Source of the DNA: Pseudopedobacter sp035496935
GTDB taxonomy: Bacteria; Bacteroidota; Bacteroidia; Sphingobacteriales; Sphingobacteriaceae
Assembly: GCA_035496935.1 (NCBI GenBank)
Contig: DATJED010000014.1
Coordinates: forward strand, 310,001 to 374,000
Reading direction: 5' to 3'
DNA length: 64,000 bases
In this document: positions 25,786 to 34,694 of the stretch, one piece after another
Position numbering within the stretch: position 1 is the stretch's first letter
How the letters are laid out: each line of letters begins with the position of its first letter
Notes under the pieces: generated by a model
Told to the model about the DNA's origin: nothing
What the model saw: only the letters and a program-made list of their open reading frames with translations
The model's database searches: none
Translations under genes and position numbers: made by a program

Positions 25786-27723
25786 ATGTTGTTAAAATCA
25801 CTAAAAGGCAATATATACGTTGTCTTAGTTCAAAGACTACTCATCATATTTTTTCTTTATACCGTTTGCAGAATTCTCTTTTTAACCTTCAACCTCGATT
25901 CCTTCACCGGCCTCACTTCAAAAGAAGTTCTCAGGATTCTTTTAGGCGGTTTAAAATTCGATTTAAGCGCAATTCTTTACATCAATACTCTATTTATTCT
26001 TGGCCAGATCATCCCTTTTAAAATCGTTTATAATAAGCTATATCAACAAGTTTTTGCTTGGATATTTTTTATTACCAACGCAATTGGTTTAGCGGCCAAC
26101 GCCGGCGATATTGTTTATTATCCTTTTACACTCAAACGAACCACTTTTTCCGCATTTTCGCAGTTTTCACATGAAGATAATTTAGGCAGCCTGTTTTTAA
26201 AATTCATGTTTGTTGATTATTGGTACATCACCCTGATATTTGTTGCGATGTTGTTTTTTATGGTTTGGAGCTATAAAAAAATCAGGTTAACTGCACCGGA
26301 AAAACAATCGAACCTTTTTTATCATACCAGTTCCCTTACCATAATGCTTTTACTAGTTTGGTTTTGTATTGCTGGAATGCGTGGAGGTTTTAGGCACAGT
26401 ACCAGACCGATTACAGTAAGCAACGCGGGCGAATTTGTTGAAGATCCGGCAGAGATCAACATCGTGATAAACACACCTTTTTCTGTGATTAGAACAATGA
26501 AGACAAAGCCGTTAAAAAAACGCGAATACTTTTCGACAACGGAGCTCGACAGCATCTACTCCCCCATTAAAACACCCGATACCAGCGTTCCGTTCAACAA
26601 AAAAAATGTTGTTGTATTGGTTTTAGAAAGCTTTAGTAGAGAGTACATCGGCGGATTTAACAAAAACCTCGACAACGGCACCTATAAAGGTTATGCTCCG
26701 TTTTTGGACTCATTAAAATCTGTTTCGCTGTCTTTTAACAACGCCTATGCAAACGGCAGAAAGTCTATTGAAGGTCTTCCATCTGTCATTGCAAGCATTC
26801 CCGGTATAAATGAGCCATTTGTATTGGGTTATTATTCGGGTAACAAAATAAATAGTTTAGGAGGGCTGTTGGCAAAAGAAGGCTATAACACCTCATTTTT
26901 TCATGGCGCACCAAATGGTTCAATGGGTTTTAGCTCGTTTATAAACCTCGCCGGTATCCAACATTATTACGGTAAAACAGAGTATAATAACGATACGGAT
27001 TTTGATGGTATTTGGGGTATTTGGGATGAGCCGTTTTTACAGTTTTGGGCCAATAAAATGAACACATTTAAACAGCCCTTTTTTAGCAATATTTTCACCG
27101 TGTCCTCTCACCACCCGTTTAAAGTTCCAGAGAAATATAAAGGCAAATTTCCGAAAGGAACTTTACCCATCCACCAAAATATCGGCTATACGGATATGTC
27201 TTTGCGAAAGTTTTTCCAAACCGTATCTAAAATGCCTTGGTATAAAAATACCTTATTTATATTAACGGCAGACCATTCTACCGTAGCTTGGCATGATGAA
27301 TATAAAACATCAATAGGGGCATTTGCAGTACCAATTATCATTTTTGATCCTAGCGGAGATTTAAAAGGTCAAATTGACAAACCTGTACAACAGATTGATA
27401 TTTTTCCTACGGTGATGAACTACCTGCATTACAACAAACCTTATTTTGCGTTTGGTAACGATATGCTAAAACAGGATGCGGACCATTTTGTAATTAACAC
27501 CATCGATGATGATTATCAGATTATAATGGGCGATTATGTAATGTTATCACGCGATGATAAACCTATAAAGCTATTTAACTACCATAAGGATATCTTTTTA
27601 AAGCAAAATCTTTTGGAGAGCGAACCTGAACAGGTAGAAAAAATGGAAAAACACCTGAAAGCTTTTATTCAGCAATATAACCAGCATATGATAGATAACT
27701 CACTTACCGTGAGCATTCATTAG
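25786..27723 (+). CDS. LTA synthase-like membrane sulfatase family protein
   Basis: The 645-residue protein has five N-terminal membrane helices (within about 1-200) and a large extracytoplasmic sulfatase-fold domain (about 260-560). Motifs are VVVLVLESFSREYIGG near 275, NGRKSIEGLPSVIASIPG near 325 where the nucleophile lies (Ser or Thr), and TADHSTVAWHDEY near 500 for metal binding. Gram-negative members transfer phosphoglycerol or phosphoethanolamine to surface glycans; the substrate here is not known. It appears to be a single-gene unit. Confidence 0.85.
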   Translation: MLLKSLKGNIYVVLVQRLLIIFFLYTVCRILFLTFNLDSFTGLTSKEVLRILLGGLKFDLSAILYINTLFILGQIIPFKIVYNKLYQQVFAWIFFITNAIGLAANAGDIVYYPFTLKRTTFSAFSQFSHEDNLGSLFLKFMFVDYWYITLIFVAMLFFMVWSYKKIRLTAPEKQSNLFYHTSSLTIMLLLVWFCIAGMRGGFRHSTRPITVSNAGEFVEDPAEINIVINTPFSVIRTMKTKPLKKREYFSTTELDSIYSPIKTPDTSVPFNKKNVVVLVLESFSREYIGGFNKNLDNGTYKGYAPFLDSLKSVSLSFNNAYANGRKSIEGLPSVIASIPGINEPFVLGYYSGNKINSLGGLLAKEGYNTSFFHGAPNGSMGFSSFINLAGIQHYYGKTEYNNDTDFDGIWGIWDEPFLQFWANKMNTFKQPFFSNIFTVSSHHPFKVPEKYKGKFPKGTLPIHQNIGYTDMSLRKFFQTVSKMPWYKNTLFILTADHSTVAWHDEYKTSIGAFAVPIIIFDPSGDLKGQIDKPVQQIDIFPTVMNYLHYNKPYFAFGNDMLKQDADHFVINTIDDDYQIIMGDYVMLSRDDKPIKLFNYHKDIFLKQNLLESEPEQVEKMEKHLKAFIQQYNQHMIDNSLTVSIH

Positions 27724-27823
27724 CCGACTAGTAAAAGGAGTTCTTAGTGGCTGAACTAATACTGCAGTTTATTAGTCGATGCGGTTAGCGGTAGCACCCT
27801 CTCCTTCAGAGAGTGTTAGGTAT

Positions 27824-28702
27824 TTATTCAGTATAACCGAAACTTTTTAGGTAGTTTTCGCGGTTTCGCCAATCGGGAATTACCTTTACAAACATTTCTA
27901 AAAAAACCTTTTTTTGTAAAAACTCTTCCATATCCTGGCGGGCGTAGGTACCAACTTTTTTGAGCATCGAGCCACCTGTTCCTATCAAAATATTTTTTTG
28001 CGATTCCCGTTCTACCACAATCTCAGCACTTATTCTAATAATATCCTTTGCTTCTTTAAATGACGTAATTATAACTTCGGTACTATAGGGGATTTCTTTT
28101 TTATAAAATTTGAAAATCTTTTCCCTAATCATTTCCGATACAAAAAAACGTTCGGAACGGTCAGTTAACTCGTCCTTTTCATAATAAGCCGGATGTTCGG
28201 GCAGGTTTTCTGTTATAAAGCTCATTACAGGCTCTGTATTGTACGAGTGCAAAGCTGAGCACCCAACTATTCCCTCGGGATTCAGCTTCTCTTTCCAGTA
28301 ATTTATTTTCTCTTCAATCAGGTCGTTTGTAGATTCATCAATCTTGTTAATTACCACCAAAACTTTCGCAGTAGTTTTTTTCAGTTTTTCCAACACATCT
28401 TCTTCGTCCTGCTTTTCGTTAATATCCGTCACGAAAACCAATATATCGGCATCCACCAAAGCATCATCAACAAAGTGCATCATATTTTCCTGCAATTTGT
28501 AGTTCGGTTTAATAATTCCGGGAGTATCTGAGAAAACTATTTGGTAATCCTCGTGATTAACGATACCTAGAATACGATGGCGGGTAGTTTGCGCTTTTGG
28601 AGTTATAATCGCCATTTTTTCGCCAACTAGCTGATTCATAAGGGTCGACTTACCTGCGTTCGGCTTTCCAATAATGCTAACAAAACCTGCTTTATGTGTC
28701 AT
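27824..28702 (-). CDS. era: GTPase Era
   Basis: Era is an essential GTPase in 30S ribosomal subunit maturation. The 292-residue protein shows the P loop GKPNAGKST at 12-20, the switch motif Asp-Thr-Pro-Gly near 60, Asn-Lys-Ile-Asp near 123 and a C-terminal KH domain with ILIGTGGSMLKKVG, which binds the 3' end of 16S rRNA. Length and order are normal. It is convergent with the sulfatase gene and divergent from the tRNA genes. Confidence 0.96.
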   Translation of the reverse strand: MTHKAGFVSIIGKPNAGKSTLMNQLVGEKMAIITPKAQTTRHRILGIVNHEDYQIVFSDTPGIIKPNYKLQENMMHFVDDALVDADILVFVTDINEKQDEEDVLEKLKKTTAKVLVVINKIDESTNDLIEEKINYWKEKLNPEGIVGCSALHSYNTEPVMSFITENLPEHPAYYEKDELTDRSERFFVSEMIREKIFKFYKKEIPYSTEVIITSFKEAKDIIRISAEIVVERESQKNILIGTGGSMLKKVGTYARQDMEEFLQKKVFLEMFVKVIPDWRNRENYLKSFGYTE

Positions 28703-28855
28703 GTAAATTTATTTTAAAAAATATTTGGAGTACAAAGAAACGAATTATATCTTTGCAGACCAATTCAGGGAAACGATTTATTTCTGAAAAGGTTCAAAGA
28801 AAGAAAACAGAACGTGTTTTCTACAAAAAATTGAAATTAAGTCATTAAAATACAG

Positions 28856-28928
<73 letters not shown>

Positions 28929-28962
28929 CCTAAAGGAAGTTGAAAGACACTTCTTTTTTTAT

Positions 28963-29034
28963 GGCCCGTTCGTCTAGGGGTTAGGACGCCAGATTTTCAT
29001 TCTGGAAACAGGGGTTCGATTCCCCTACGGGCTA
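28963..29034 (+). tRNA. tRNA-Glu (TTC), integration site
   Basis: Acceptor GGCCCGT pairs with ACGGGCT (first pair G-T), the anticodon loop TTTTCAT carries TTC, and the T arm GGGGTTCGATTCCCC is complete. The 3' part from 29013 on recurs at 55322, which makes this the insertion site of the 26-kb element. The intact tRNA here probably has its 3' end supplied by the element. Confidence 0.95.
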
Positions 29035-29035
29035 C
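29013..29035 (+). repeat. attL: 23-bp direct repeat (tRNA-Glu 3' end)
   Basis: The 23 bases GGTTCGATTCCC-CTACGGGCTAC, inside tRNA-Glu, are identical to 55322-55344. The integrase gene follows within 260 bp, as is usual for elements that insert in tRNA genes. Confidence 0.9.
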
Positions 29036-29058
29036 TTAGAACAACAACAAAAAAGCTT

Positions 29059-29093
29059 AAAAGCCTGCAAATCAAATGATTGCAGGCTTTTTT
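29059..29093 (+). terminator. Terminator after tRNA-Glu, element-borne
   Basis: AAAAGCCTGCAA (from 29059) pairs with TTGCAGGCTTTT, with a T-run. A near copy sits after the right attachment repeat at 55368-55402, so each side of the element has its own terminator. Confidence 0.8.
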
Positions 29094-29137
29094 CATTTAA
29101 TAGAATTGCCAAAATATTCACTTTTTCACCTAATTCT

Positions 29138-29183
29138 GGTGAGTATCTGGTGAGTACTTGGCAAGTCAAAAGAAGTACTCACC
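29138..29183. repeat. Integrase arm-type repeats, left arm
   Basis: GGTGAGTA occurs at 29138, GGTGAGTACTT at 29149-29159 and its exact inverted copy AAGTACTCACC at 29173-29183. Similar copies lie at the right end of the element (55254-55272). This spacing and location fit binding sites for the N-terminal arm-binding domain of the integrase. Confidence 0.55.
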
Positions 29184-29231
29184 AGAAGTGGCTTAATAAA
29201 CTGATATTCAATTAGTTTAACCACTAAACAT

Positions 29232-29263
29232 CTTGATTAAAAATAGCTGCAAATGTATATTTG
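29232..29263 (+). promoter_or_regulatory. Promoter of the integrase gene
   Basis: TTG (29233-29235) and TATATTTG (29256-29263) are 20 bp apart, matching the Bacteroidota -33/-7 consensus. The integrase ATG lies 23 bp downstream. Confidence 0.55.
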
Positions 29264-29286
29264 TTAACCTTTTAAATCGAGTTATT

Positions 29287-30504
29287 ATGCTAACTAGTTT
29301 TCAAGTGCTTTTTTATCTGAAAAAGCCAAAGTCTTATTCTTCCGGTCAAATGCCTATTTATTTAAGAATTAGTGTGAACGGCAAACGTTCAGAAATCTCT
29401 ATTGGACGTTCCTGTTCTCCCTCCAACTGGAATCCGCACAGTGGAAGAAGTAAAGGAAATAAAGAAGATGTCAAATTATTGAATGCCTATCTGGAAAGTC
29501 TTCACACCAAACTGAATATTGCTCATCAAGTGCTTGTTGAAAGTGGAAAAGAGTTGACGGTTGAATATTTGAGAAATGCCATCTCTGGAAAAAGAGAAAA
29601 GTCAAAAATGTTGCTGGAGATCTTTGACGACCACAACCAAAAAGTGGAAGCGCTATTGGGAAGTGGTTTTGAACCCAACACTTTAAAAGGATATCGTACT
29701 ACCGTCAAACACCTCAAATCTTTCATCAAATATAAATACAAAAATGATGATATTCCTATCAACAAACTGAATCATGAATTTATTGTAGATTTTGAATTTT
29801 ATCTACGAAGTTCCTGTAAGATAAGTATGGTTTCGGCTGCTAAATATATTAAGAATCTTAAAAAGATAGTGAATAGTTGTGTTGCCCATGATTGGATAAT
29901 AAAGAATCCATTTGTAAATTATAAATCTAAAGCAAAAGCCGGTGAAAGGGTTTATTTAACTCAGAATGAACTTAACTCCATTTATCAAAAGCAGTTCACC
30001 ATCGAAAGACTAGCACAAGTGAAAGACATTTTCCTTTTCTGTTGTTATACCGGATTGGCCTATGCAGACATTAAGAAATTAAGGAGGCAGGAAATAGGCT
30101 TAGGCATAGATGGAGGGTTTTGGATATTTACAAAGAGAAAAAAAACGAATACTTCAACAAGAGTACCTCTTTTGGATATTGCTGTAGAAATCTTAGATAA
30201 ATATAAAGATCATCCTCATTGCGAAGCAGAGGGAACATTATTACCTGTATTGAGCAACCAGAAGATGAATTCTTATTTAAAGGAGATAGCTGACCTTTGT
30301 AGCATTACTAAAACACTAACATTCCACATTGCCAGACACACTTTCGCTACTACAGTAACTTTGAGTAATGGAGTTCCGATAGAAACAGTATCCAAAATGC
30401 TGGGTCATACCAATATTAAAACGACCCAGCACTATGCTAAAATTTTAGATGTAAAAGTGAGTAACGACATGTCAGCTCTCAGAAGCAAAGTGTCTTTTAA
30501 ATGA
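29287..30504 (+). CDS. Tyrosine recombinase/integrase (Bacteroidetes type)
   Basis: I chose the ATG at 29287 (Met-Leu-Thr-Ser-Phe) because the -7 box lies between it and the upstream in-frame ATG at 29233. The 405-residue protein has an N-terminal arm-binding segment with the FYLKKPKSYSSGQMPIYLRISVNGKR block, a SAM-like core-binding domain (about 110-200) and a catalytic domain with HIARHTFAT, LGHTNIKTTQHYAKI and the nucleophile Tyr in the latter. The first catalytic Arg position reads TGLAYADI, an Ala substitution also known in IntDOT-like enzymes. It should integrate and excise the element at tRNA-Glu. Confidence 0.92.
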   Translation: MLTSFQVLFYLKKPKSYSSGQMPIYLRISVNGKRSEISIGRSCSPSNWNPHSGRSKGNKEDVKLLNAYLESLHTKLNIAHQVLVESGKELTVEYLRNAISGKREKSKMLLEIFDDHNQKVEALLGSGFEPNTLKGYRTTVKHLKSFIKYKYKNDDIPINKLNHEFIVDFEFYLRSSCKISMVSAAKYIKNLKKIVNSCVAHDWIIKNPFVNYKSKAKAGERVYLTQNELNSIYQKQFTIERLAQVKDIFLFCCYTGLAYADIKKLRRQEIGLGIDGGFWIFTKRKKTNTSTRVPLLDIAVEILDKYKDHPHCEAEGTLLPVLSNQKMNSYLKEIADLCSITKTLTFHIARHTFATTVTLSNGVPIETVSKMLGHTNIKTTQHYAKILDVKVSNDMSALRSKVSFK

Positions 30505-30600
30505 TCACGGAAAGTTCTCAGTTCATAAATTGAGAAAGCCAGAAAGCAGGTTTAAATCAATATTTGATAATAGCAATCTATTCGGAAGCATCAAAAAATA

Positions 30601-30644
30601 AAACAAACTTTCGGCAGTAATTAGAATTTTTTGCCGTAAATTTG
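30601..30644 (+). promoter_or_regulatory. Promoter/operator of the AbiE-like pair
   Basis: TTTCGGCA (30610-30617) and TGCCGTAAA (from 30632) form an imperfect inverted repeat, and TAAATTTG at 30637-30644 matches the -7 box. The first 22 bases, AAACAAACTTTCGGC-AGTAATT, recur exactly at 32484-32505 after the toxin gene. Antitoxins of this type bind inverted repeats at their own promoter, so autoregulation is likely. Confidence 0.5.
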
Positions 30645-30717
30645 AATAGAAAACATCGACAAAATAAAAGATAAAAGTCACATAGCAGAGCTAAATGCCT
30701 ATTATGGAAAGCAATCC

Positions 30718-31413
30718 GTGCTTTCCCTGGATGCGATCCGCCAATATTTCAGAAAGAAAGAGCCTGAGATACCGGACGGCACCATCAAATGGCGCATACA
30801 TGATATGGTAAATTCAGGCTTCATCAGCCGGGTTGGACGTGGGCTTTATCAACTTGGAACAGGGAATGAATATGTACCTTATCTTTCACCAAGGGTATTG
30901 AAGATCAGTAAGTTTTTAAAAAAGCAGTTTCCGCTAATTTCCTTCTGCGTGTGGGACTCTGGACAATTAAATGAGTTTGCACAGCACCTCAGTAGCTACC
31001 ACTTCATTTTGGTGGATATAGAACGTGAGGTTGCAGAATCAGTATACTTCAAACTAAAGGAAGAATTCAAGGGTGTTTTCCTTCGACCATCAGAAACGCT
31101 ACTCAACAATGTACTTCCAGATTTCCAATTACCTTTAATTATAAGGTATTTAGTTAGTGAAAGCCCGCTTTCGGAAGAAGCTAATATGCCTATTGTAACC
31201 ATTGAAAAACTATTGGTTGATGTATTCTGCGATCCAGAATTCGATTATCTAGTGGGCAGTGAACAGCGAGCAATATTCAGTAACGCTTATTATAAATATA
31301 CCGTGAACGAAAACAAGCTTTTGAGATATGCAGGACGTAAAGGTAAAAAAGAACAAATCCAGAGGTATATAAAGGAGGGAAATTTTAAAGAACAACGGTC
31401 TAAAACAACCTAA
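30718..31413 (+). CDS. AbiEi-like antitoxin (DUF6577 type)
   Basis: The 231-residue protein has an N-terminal winged-helix segment (DAIRQYFRKKEPEIPDGTIKWRIHDMVNSGFISRVGRGLYQL) and a middle region like the AbiEi antitoxin domain; it precedes an AbiEii-type toxin by 5 bp. It should repress the operon and neutralise the toxin. The listed start is GTG at 30718, but the frame stays open to 30646 and the upstream codons look coding (SHIAELNAYYGKQ), with no ATG, GTG or TTG in that stretch. The real start may use a rare codon, or the ATG was lost. Confidence 0.72.
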   Translation: MLSLDAIRQYFRKKEPEIPDGTIKWRIHDMVNSGFISRVGRGLYQLGTGNEYVPYLSPRVLKISKFLKKQFPLISFCVWDSGQLNEFAQHLSSYHFILVDIEREVAESVYFKLKEEFKGVFLRPSETLLNNVLPDFQLPLIIRYLVSESPLSEEANMPIVTIEKLLVDVFCDPEFDYLVGSEQRAIFSNAYYKYTVNENKLLRYAGRKGKKEQIQRYIKEGNFKEQRSKTT

Positions 31414-31418
31414 ACCTA

Positions 31419-32480
31419 ATGATTGCAAAAGAAAGTCTTACGCCAGAGTGGCTTGCAAACGTGTCTAGTAAAAACAATAAAGCAGACAAAATCCTAGTCG
31501 AAAAGGTGATTCGTGCCCTACTGCTTTTAGAGGGGCTTGTTAAATCTGATCTCAAGTTTGTTTTCAAAGGAGGAACTGCGCTTATGCTGTTAATGAACAG
31601 TACAAAACGCCTTTCAATCGATATTGACATTATCGTTAGCAAAAAACAGGACCTTGATCAGTATTTTAATTCTTTTTTAACCGAACAAGGCTTTATACGG
31701 TTCGAATTACAGGAGAGAAAAGCAGCAACAAATATTGAAAAAGCACATTATAAATTCTTTTATAATCCTCTACATAAATCTAACCTTGCTGAGGATTATG
31801 TACTGTTGGACATTCTATTCGAGAAGCCACATTATATAAATGTGATAGACTGGCCGATAGATTCCAGTTTTGTGCAACAGAATGGAGAGCCTATCACGGT
31901 AAGGCTACCTTGCCATGAAGATATTCTGGGCGATAAACTGACCGCTTTTGCACCAAATACTACTGGTATACCATATGAAAAAAGCGGTGATCTAAAGACT
32001 ATGGAGATCATGAAGCAGCTGTTTGATATAGGCAGTCTATTGGATGTCGTAAAAAACACAGACATCATCGCTCAAACTTTTAATGCTTTTGCTAAAACAG
32101 AAATTGGTTACAGGCATTGCGAGACAGATGCAAATGGCGTATTAGATGATATTTATGATACCGCGATGCACATATGTAGTCGTGGGGCCGAAGGGAAAGG
32201 TGATTTTCAAGCCTTAAGTCATGGCATTATCCAAGTTAAGAGGTTTATCTTTTCAGAGAGTTATAATATAGACCGGGCTATTACGGATGCGTCTAAAGCA
32301 GCTTATCTGGCTACGGTTCTTCAGAGCCAGCACACACAGCTTGAAAAATATAAAGATGCCGCTCAAATCAAAGATTTTGTAATTGACCAATCCTTCAATT
32401 CCAAGTTGAATAAATTGAAAAAAGGAAATCCAGAAGCTTTTTTCTATTGGTATCAAGTTTACCTCATCAAGCAATCTTAA
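31419..32480 (+). CDS. AbiEii/AbiGii-type nucleotidyltransferase toxin
   Basis: The 353-residue protein has the nucleotidyltransferase signature Lys-Gly-Gly-Thr-Ala at 50-54, the metal Asp pair Asp68 and Asp70 in RLSIDIDIIV, and the HEDILGDKLTAF block near 165. AbiE toxins of this fold add nucleotides to tRNA and stop growth during phage infection. It starts 5 bp after the antitoxin gene. The pair is bracketed by identical 22-bp sequences and could have arrived as a cassette. Confidence 0.85.
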   Translation: MIAKESLTPEWLANVSSKNNKADKILVEKVIRALLLLEGLVKSDLKFVFKGGTALMLLMNSTKRLSIDIDIIVSKKQDLDQYFNSFLTEQGFIRFELQERKAATNIEKAHYKFFYNPLHKSNLAEDYVLLDILFEKPHYINVIDWPIDSSFVQQNGEPITVRLPCHEDILGDKLTAFAPNTTGIPYEKSGDLKTMEIMKQLFDIGSLLDVVKNTDIIAQTFNAFAKTEIGYRHCETDANGVLDDIYDTAMHICSRGAEGKGDFQALSHGIIQVKRFIFSESYNIDRAITDASKAAYLATVLQSQHTQLEKYKDAAQIKDFVIDQSFNSKLNKLKKGNPEAFFYWYQVYLIKQS

Positions 32481-32483
32481 TAA

Positions 32484-32527
32484 AAACAAACTTTCGGCAG
32501 TAATTTAATTTCATTGCCGAAAGTTTA
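32484..32527. repeat. Direct repeat and palindrome after the AbiE-like pair
   Basis: The first 22 bp equal 30601-30622. Here the inverted repeat is intact: ACTTTCGGCA (32490-32499) and TGCCGAAAGT (32515-32524). Followed by T and A residues it may act as the terminator of the pair as well as a second binding site for the antitoxin. Confidence 0.55.
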
Positions 32528-33041
32528 AAAATGGATGAAGTTTTTTAGAGAAATAAAAAATCAATTAAATCATCCCTTCATCCTACAAATTTCATATATA
32601 AAAACAATTTGTAAACCCAACCATTGAAAAGGAGAGTCAAAGTTGACCGTTCCATTCCATTTTACCGCGTAAGCACCCAAGAGCGGAGGACGGATGAAAT
32701 GTCAAGGCCGGGGCTTCCAAAAAAAACAACTATAAAAACGTCCCGCTTGTACAGCCTTTACGTTTCATCCGTCCGAGGGTAAATTTGCGGAAAGCGGTGA
32801 AACGGAACTGTTTGTTGCGGGAGAGCTTTAAGGCAGCGCTGTTATGAGCAGCGCGAAATTTCAGTGCTGCCGAGCGGTGCGGAAATGTACGGGCGAAAGA
32901 GGGTAAGGCATCGGGCAGTGCGGAATGAGCCTGTTTATTTCCGCACATGGACTCGAGGGGAAGCCAGTTGATCGTAAGGTTGTACGAGGCTAACCTTCAA
33001 CTGAAATTTTCATACCTCAAGCAGTCTTTCACTTTTCTGTA
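32528..33041. other. Gene-poor stretch with a 12-bp inverted repeat
   Basis: I see no convincing gene here. GGACGGATGAAA (32688-32699) and TTTCATCCGTCC (32763-32774) are perfect inverted repeats 63 bp apart. The second half is clearly more GC-rich than the neighbours and continues into the HEPN gene. A 72-codon minus-strand frame at 32730-32948 has no family features and is not called. Confidence 0.45.
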
Positions 33042-34034
33042 TCACTCTGCAATATCCAGCAGTCTGATATGGGCATCGAAAGCTTCGTCCGCAAGGTCCT
33101 GAATTTTATCCGCTCTCCCGTACAGTTCCCGGCATTCCGCTTCCGAAACCCTGAAGCCCGCATCGTACCTTGCCCTTACATATGCGCTCTCCAGAATATC
33201 CAGCAGGACGGTTTCCGTCTGTGTATCGTCTGGAAAAACCTGGCTGATCTCCGGCGCTATCCGCTGTACATGCTTTTTTAAGGTACGGATAGAATGGGTC
33301 TTCTGGCAGCCCCCGTTAAAGGCGGTGACCAGCGCCCTTAAGGTCAGCTCGGTTGCCTGGTGCAGCATAAAGATGGCGAGGGTAAAATCATGTCGCTGGA
33401 AGCAAAGTTCCGCTTGGGTGTAGAATGCGATGGCGGCAAGCTGGCCGGACTTGAACCGCCTCTTTGCTTCCTCCTTAAAGTTCAGCAGCCCGTCCATGTC
33501 CGTTTTAGGGAAGGGCGTTCTCCCGTTGTCGTAGATGAGGTGCTCTCGGGTACAGTAGAACAGAAAGGACCATACCCCTTCCCGCAACGCCGCCGACAGC
33601 CTTCCGGAGCTGTACAGCGTACAGCCGATATGGGGGTGTAGGGCGGCGGCAAATTCAAGGTAAGGCTCCAGTTCGGCGAACTTGGTACCGATGCCTACAG
33701 GTACGATGACGATCATTTCATAAGCTCTGGCACCGCTGTTTGGGATCAGGAAAATTCTTTCTGGCCTCATCGTTCTAACTATAAGCTCCGCTACGTCCGC
33801 CACCCCGAGAGGAAGACCGGGACGAACGTTCCCTGCCTCCCGCTTTTGACTTTCCTTCTTGTCATCTTCCAAAGCAAAGGCGGAACGGCTGGCCAATGCC
33901 ATCAGCTGTCCGAAGCTTTTGTTCATTTCCTGCTGTCGTTCTTCGGTGAGGGAGCCGATGTTTGATGTTATCCAGGTCCTGTAGAGCTCCCATAGGAAAG
34001 ATTGGGCCTCCGGTACTTTTTGCAGATTTTCCAT
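33042..34034 (-). CDS. HEPN-domain protein with an N-terminal nucleotidyltransferase-like region
   Basis: The 330-residue protein has a C-terminal HEPN-like helical bundle (about 195-325) with the FMLHQATELTLRALV helix, a THSIRTLKKH turn and the YVRARYDAGF motif. Residues 85-180 (IFLIPNSGARAYEMIVIVPVG) resemble a minimal nucleotidyltransferase strand set, but a clear Asp-x-Asp is missing. HEPN proteins are often RNases or structural partners in toxin systems; which applies here cannot be read. The gene is GC-rich compared with its neighbours, which suggests separate acquisition. Confidence 0.65.
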   Translation of the reverse strand: MENLQKVPEAQSFLWELYRTWITSNIGSLTEERQQEMNKSFGQLMALASRSAFALEDDKKESQKREAGNVRPGLPLGVADVAELIVRTMRPERIFLIPNSGARAYEMIVIVPVGIGTKFAELEPYLEFAAALHPHIGCTLYSSGRLSAALREGVWSFLFYCTREHLIYDNGRTPFPKTDMDGLLNFKEEAKRRFKSGQLAAIAFYTQAELCFQRHDFTLAIFMLHQATELTLRALVTAFNGGCQKTHSIRTLKKHVQRIAPEISQVFPDDTQTETVLLDILESAYVRARYDAGFRVSEAECRELYGRADKIQDLADEAFDAHIRLLDIAE

Positions 34035-34149
34035 AAGCTGAAAGATTTGGTTAACTTTCTGCCAATTTCAACAGAACCAATACTTTACCGAACCACAGCG
34101 AATTGTATTTTACATTGAAGCGGTTGTTTCGTACATTTACTTTTAACCA

Positions 34150-34157
34150 TACATTTG
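34150..34157 (+). promoter_or_regulatory. -7 box in front of the broken XRE gene
   Basis: TACATTTG matches the TAnnTTTG consensus and ends 4 bases before the ATG at 34162, so the transcript would be almost leaderless. A TTG at 34124-34126 is 23 bp upstream, the upper limit for the -33 spacing. Confidence 0.35.
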
Positions 34158-34161
34158 TACT

Positions 34162-34554
34162 ATGTCAGAGACCTTACATATCGGAAGAAAAATCAGTCGC
34201 ATCAGAGAATTGCGTGGAATGAAACAGGAAGCCTTGGCTCAGGAACTGGGCATCAGCCAGCAGGCTGTTTCTAAACTGGAATAGAGTGAGAAGATTGAAG
34301 ATGAAGTTTTAGACAAGATTGCTATAGTCTTAGGAGTAACCTCTGATGCAATTAGAAATTTTGAACAAGATAAGGCGATATTCAATATTCAGAATAATTA
34401 CGAGAACTCGAATAATAGCGGAGCAAATGTTGGTTATCAAGTTACCTTCAATCCTATAGACAAATTGATTGAGGTTTTTGAAGAGAACAAGAAGCTTTAT
34501 GAGCGGTTATTAGCTAGTGAGAGGGAGAAGGTGGAGATTTTGAAGGGGAAATGA
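34162..34554 (+). pseudogene. XRE-family HTH regulator with an internal amber codon
   Basis: The frame from ATG 34162 encodes a clear helix-turn-helix (GRKISRIRELRGMKQEAL then LGISQQAVSKLE) of the XRE family, and continues to a TGA at 34552 over 130 codons. Codon 41 at 34282-34284 is TAG where the family normally has Gln (Leu-Glu-Gln-Ser-Glu). A single C-to-T change explains it, and downstream codons still look coding. It sits just upstream of the ATPase/TOPRIM pair and may have been its regulator. Readthrough or a sequencing error is possible. Confidence 0.75.
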
Positions 34555-34694
34555 TAATGCTAGCACAAGTTTAAAATCGATAGAAATTAGTATATTGATT
34601 TTAGGGGTTGTTTAATAATTTATGAGGCAATGTTTTTTGATTATCTAATTCTCAACTAAAGGAATATTCTGTTAATTTAACAAATAAAGTATTA

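Noticed and set aside
32730..32948. 72-codon minus-strand frame
   Set aside because: Composition looks random for coding DNA and it spans an inverted repeat; no start context or family pattern.
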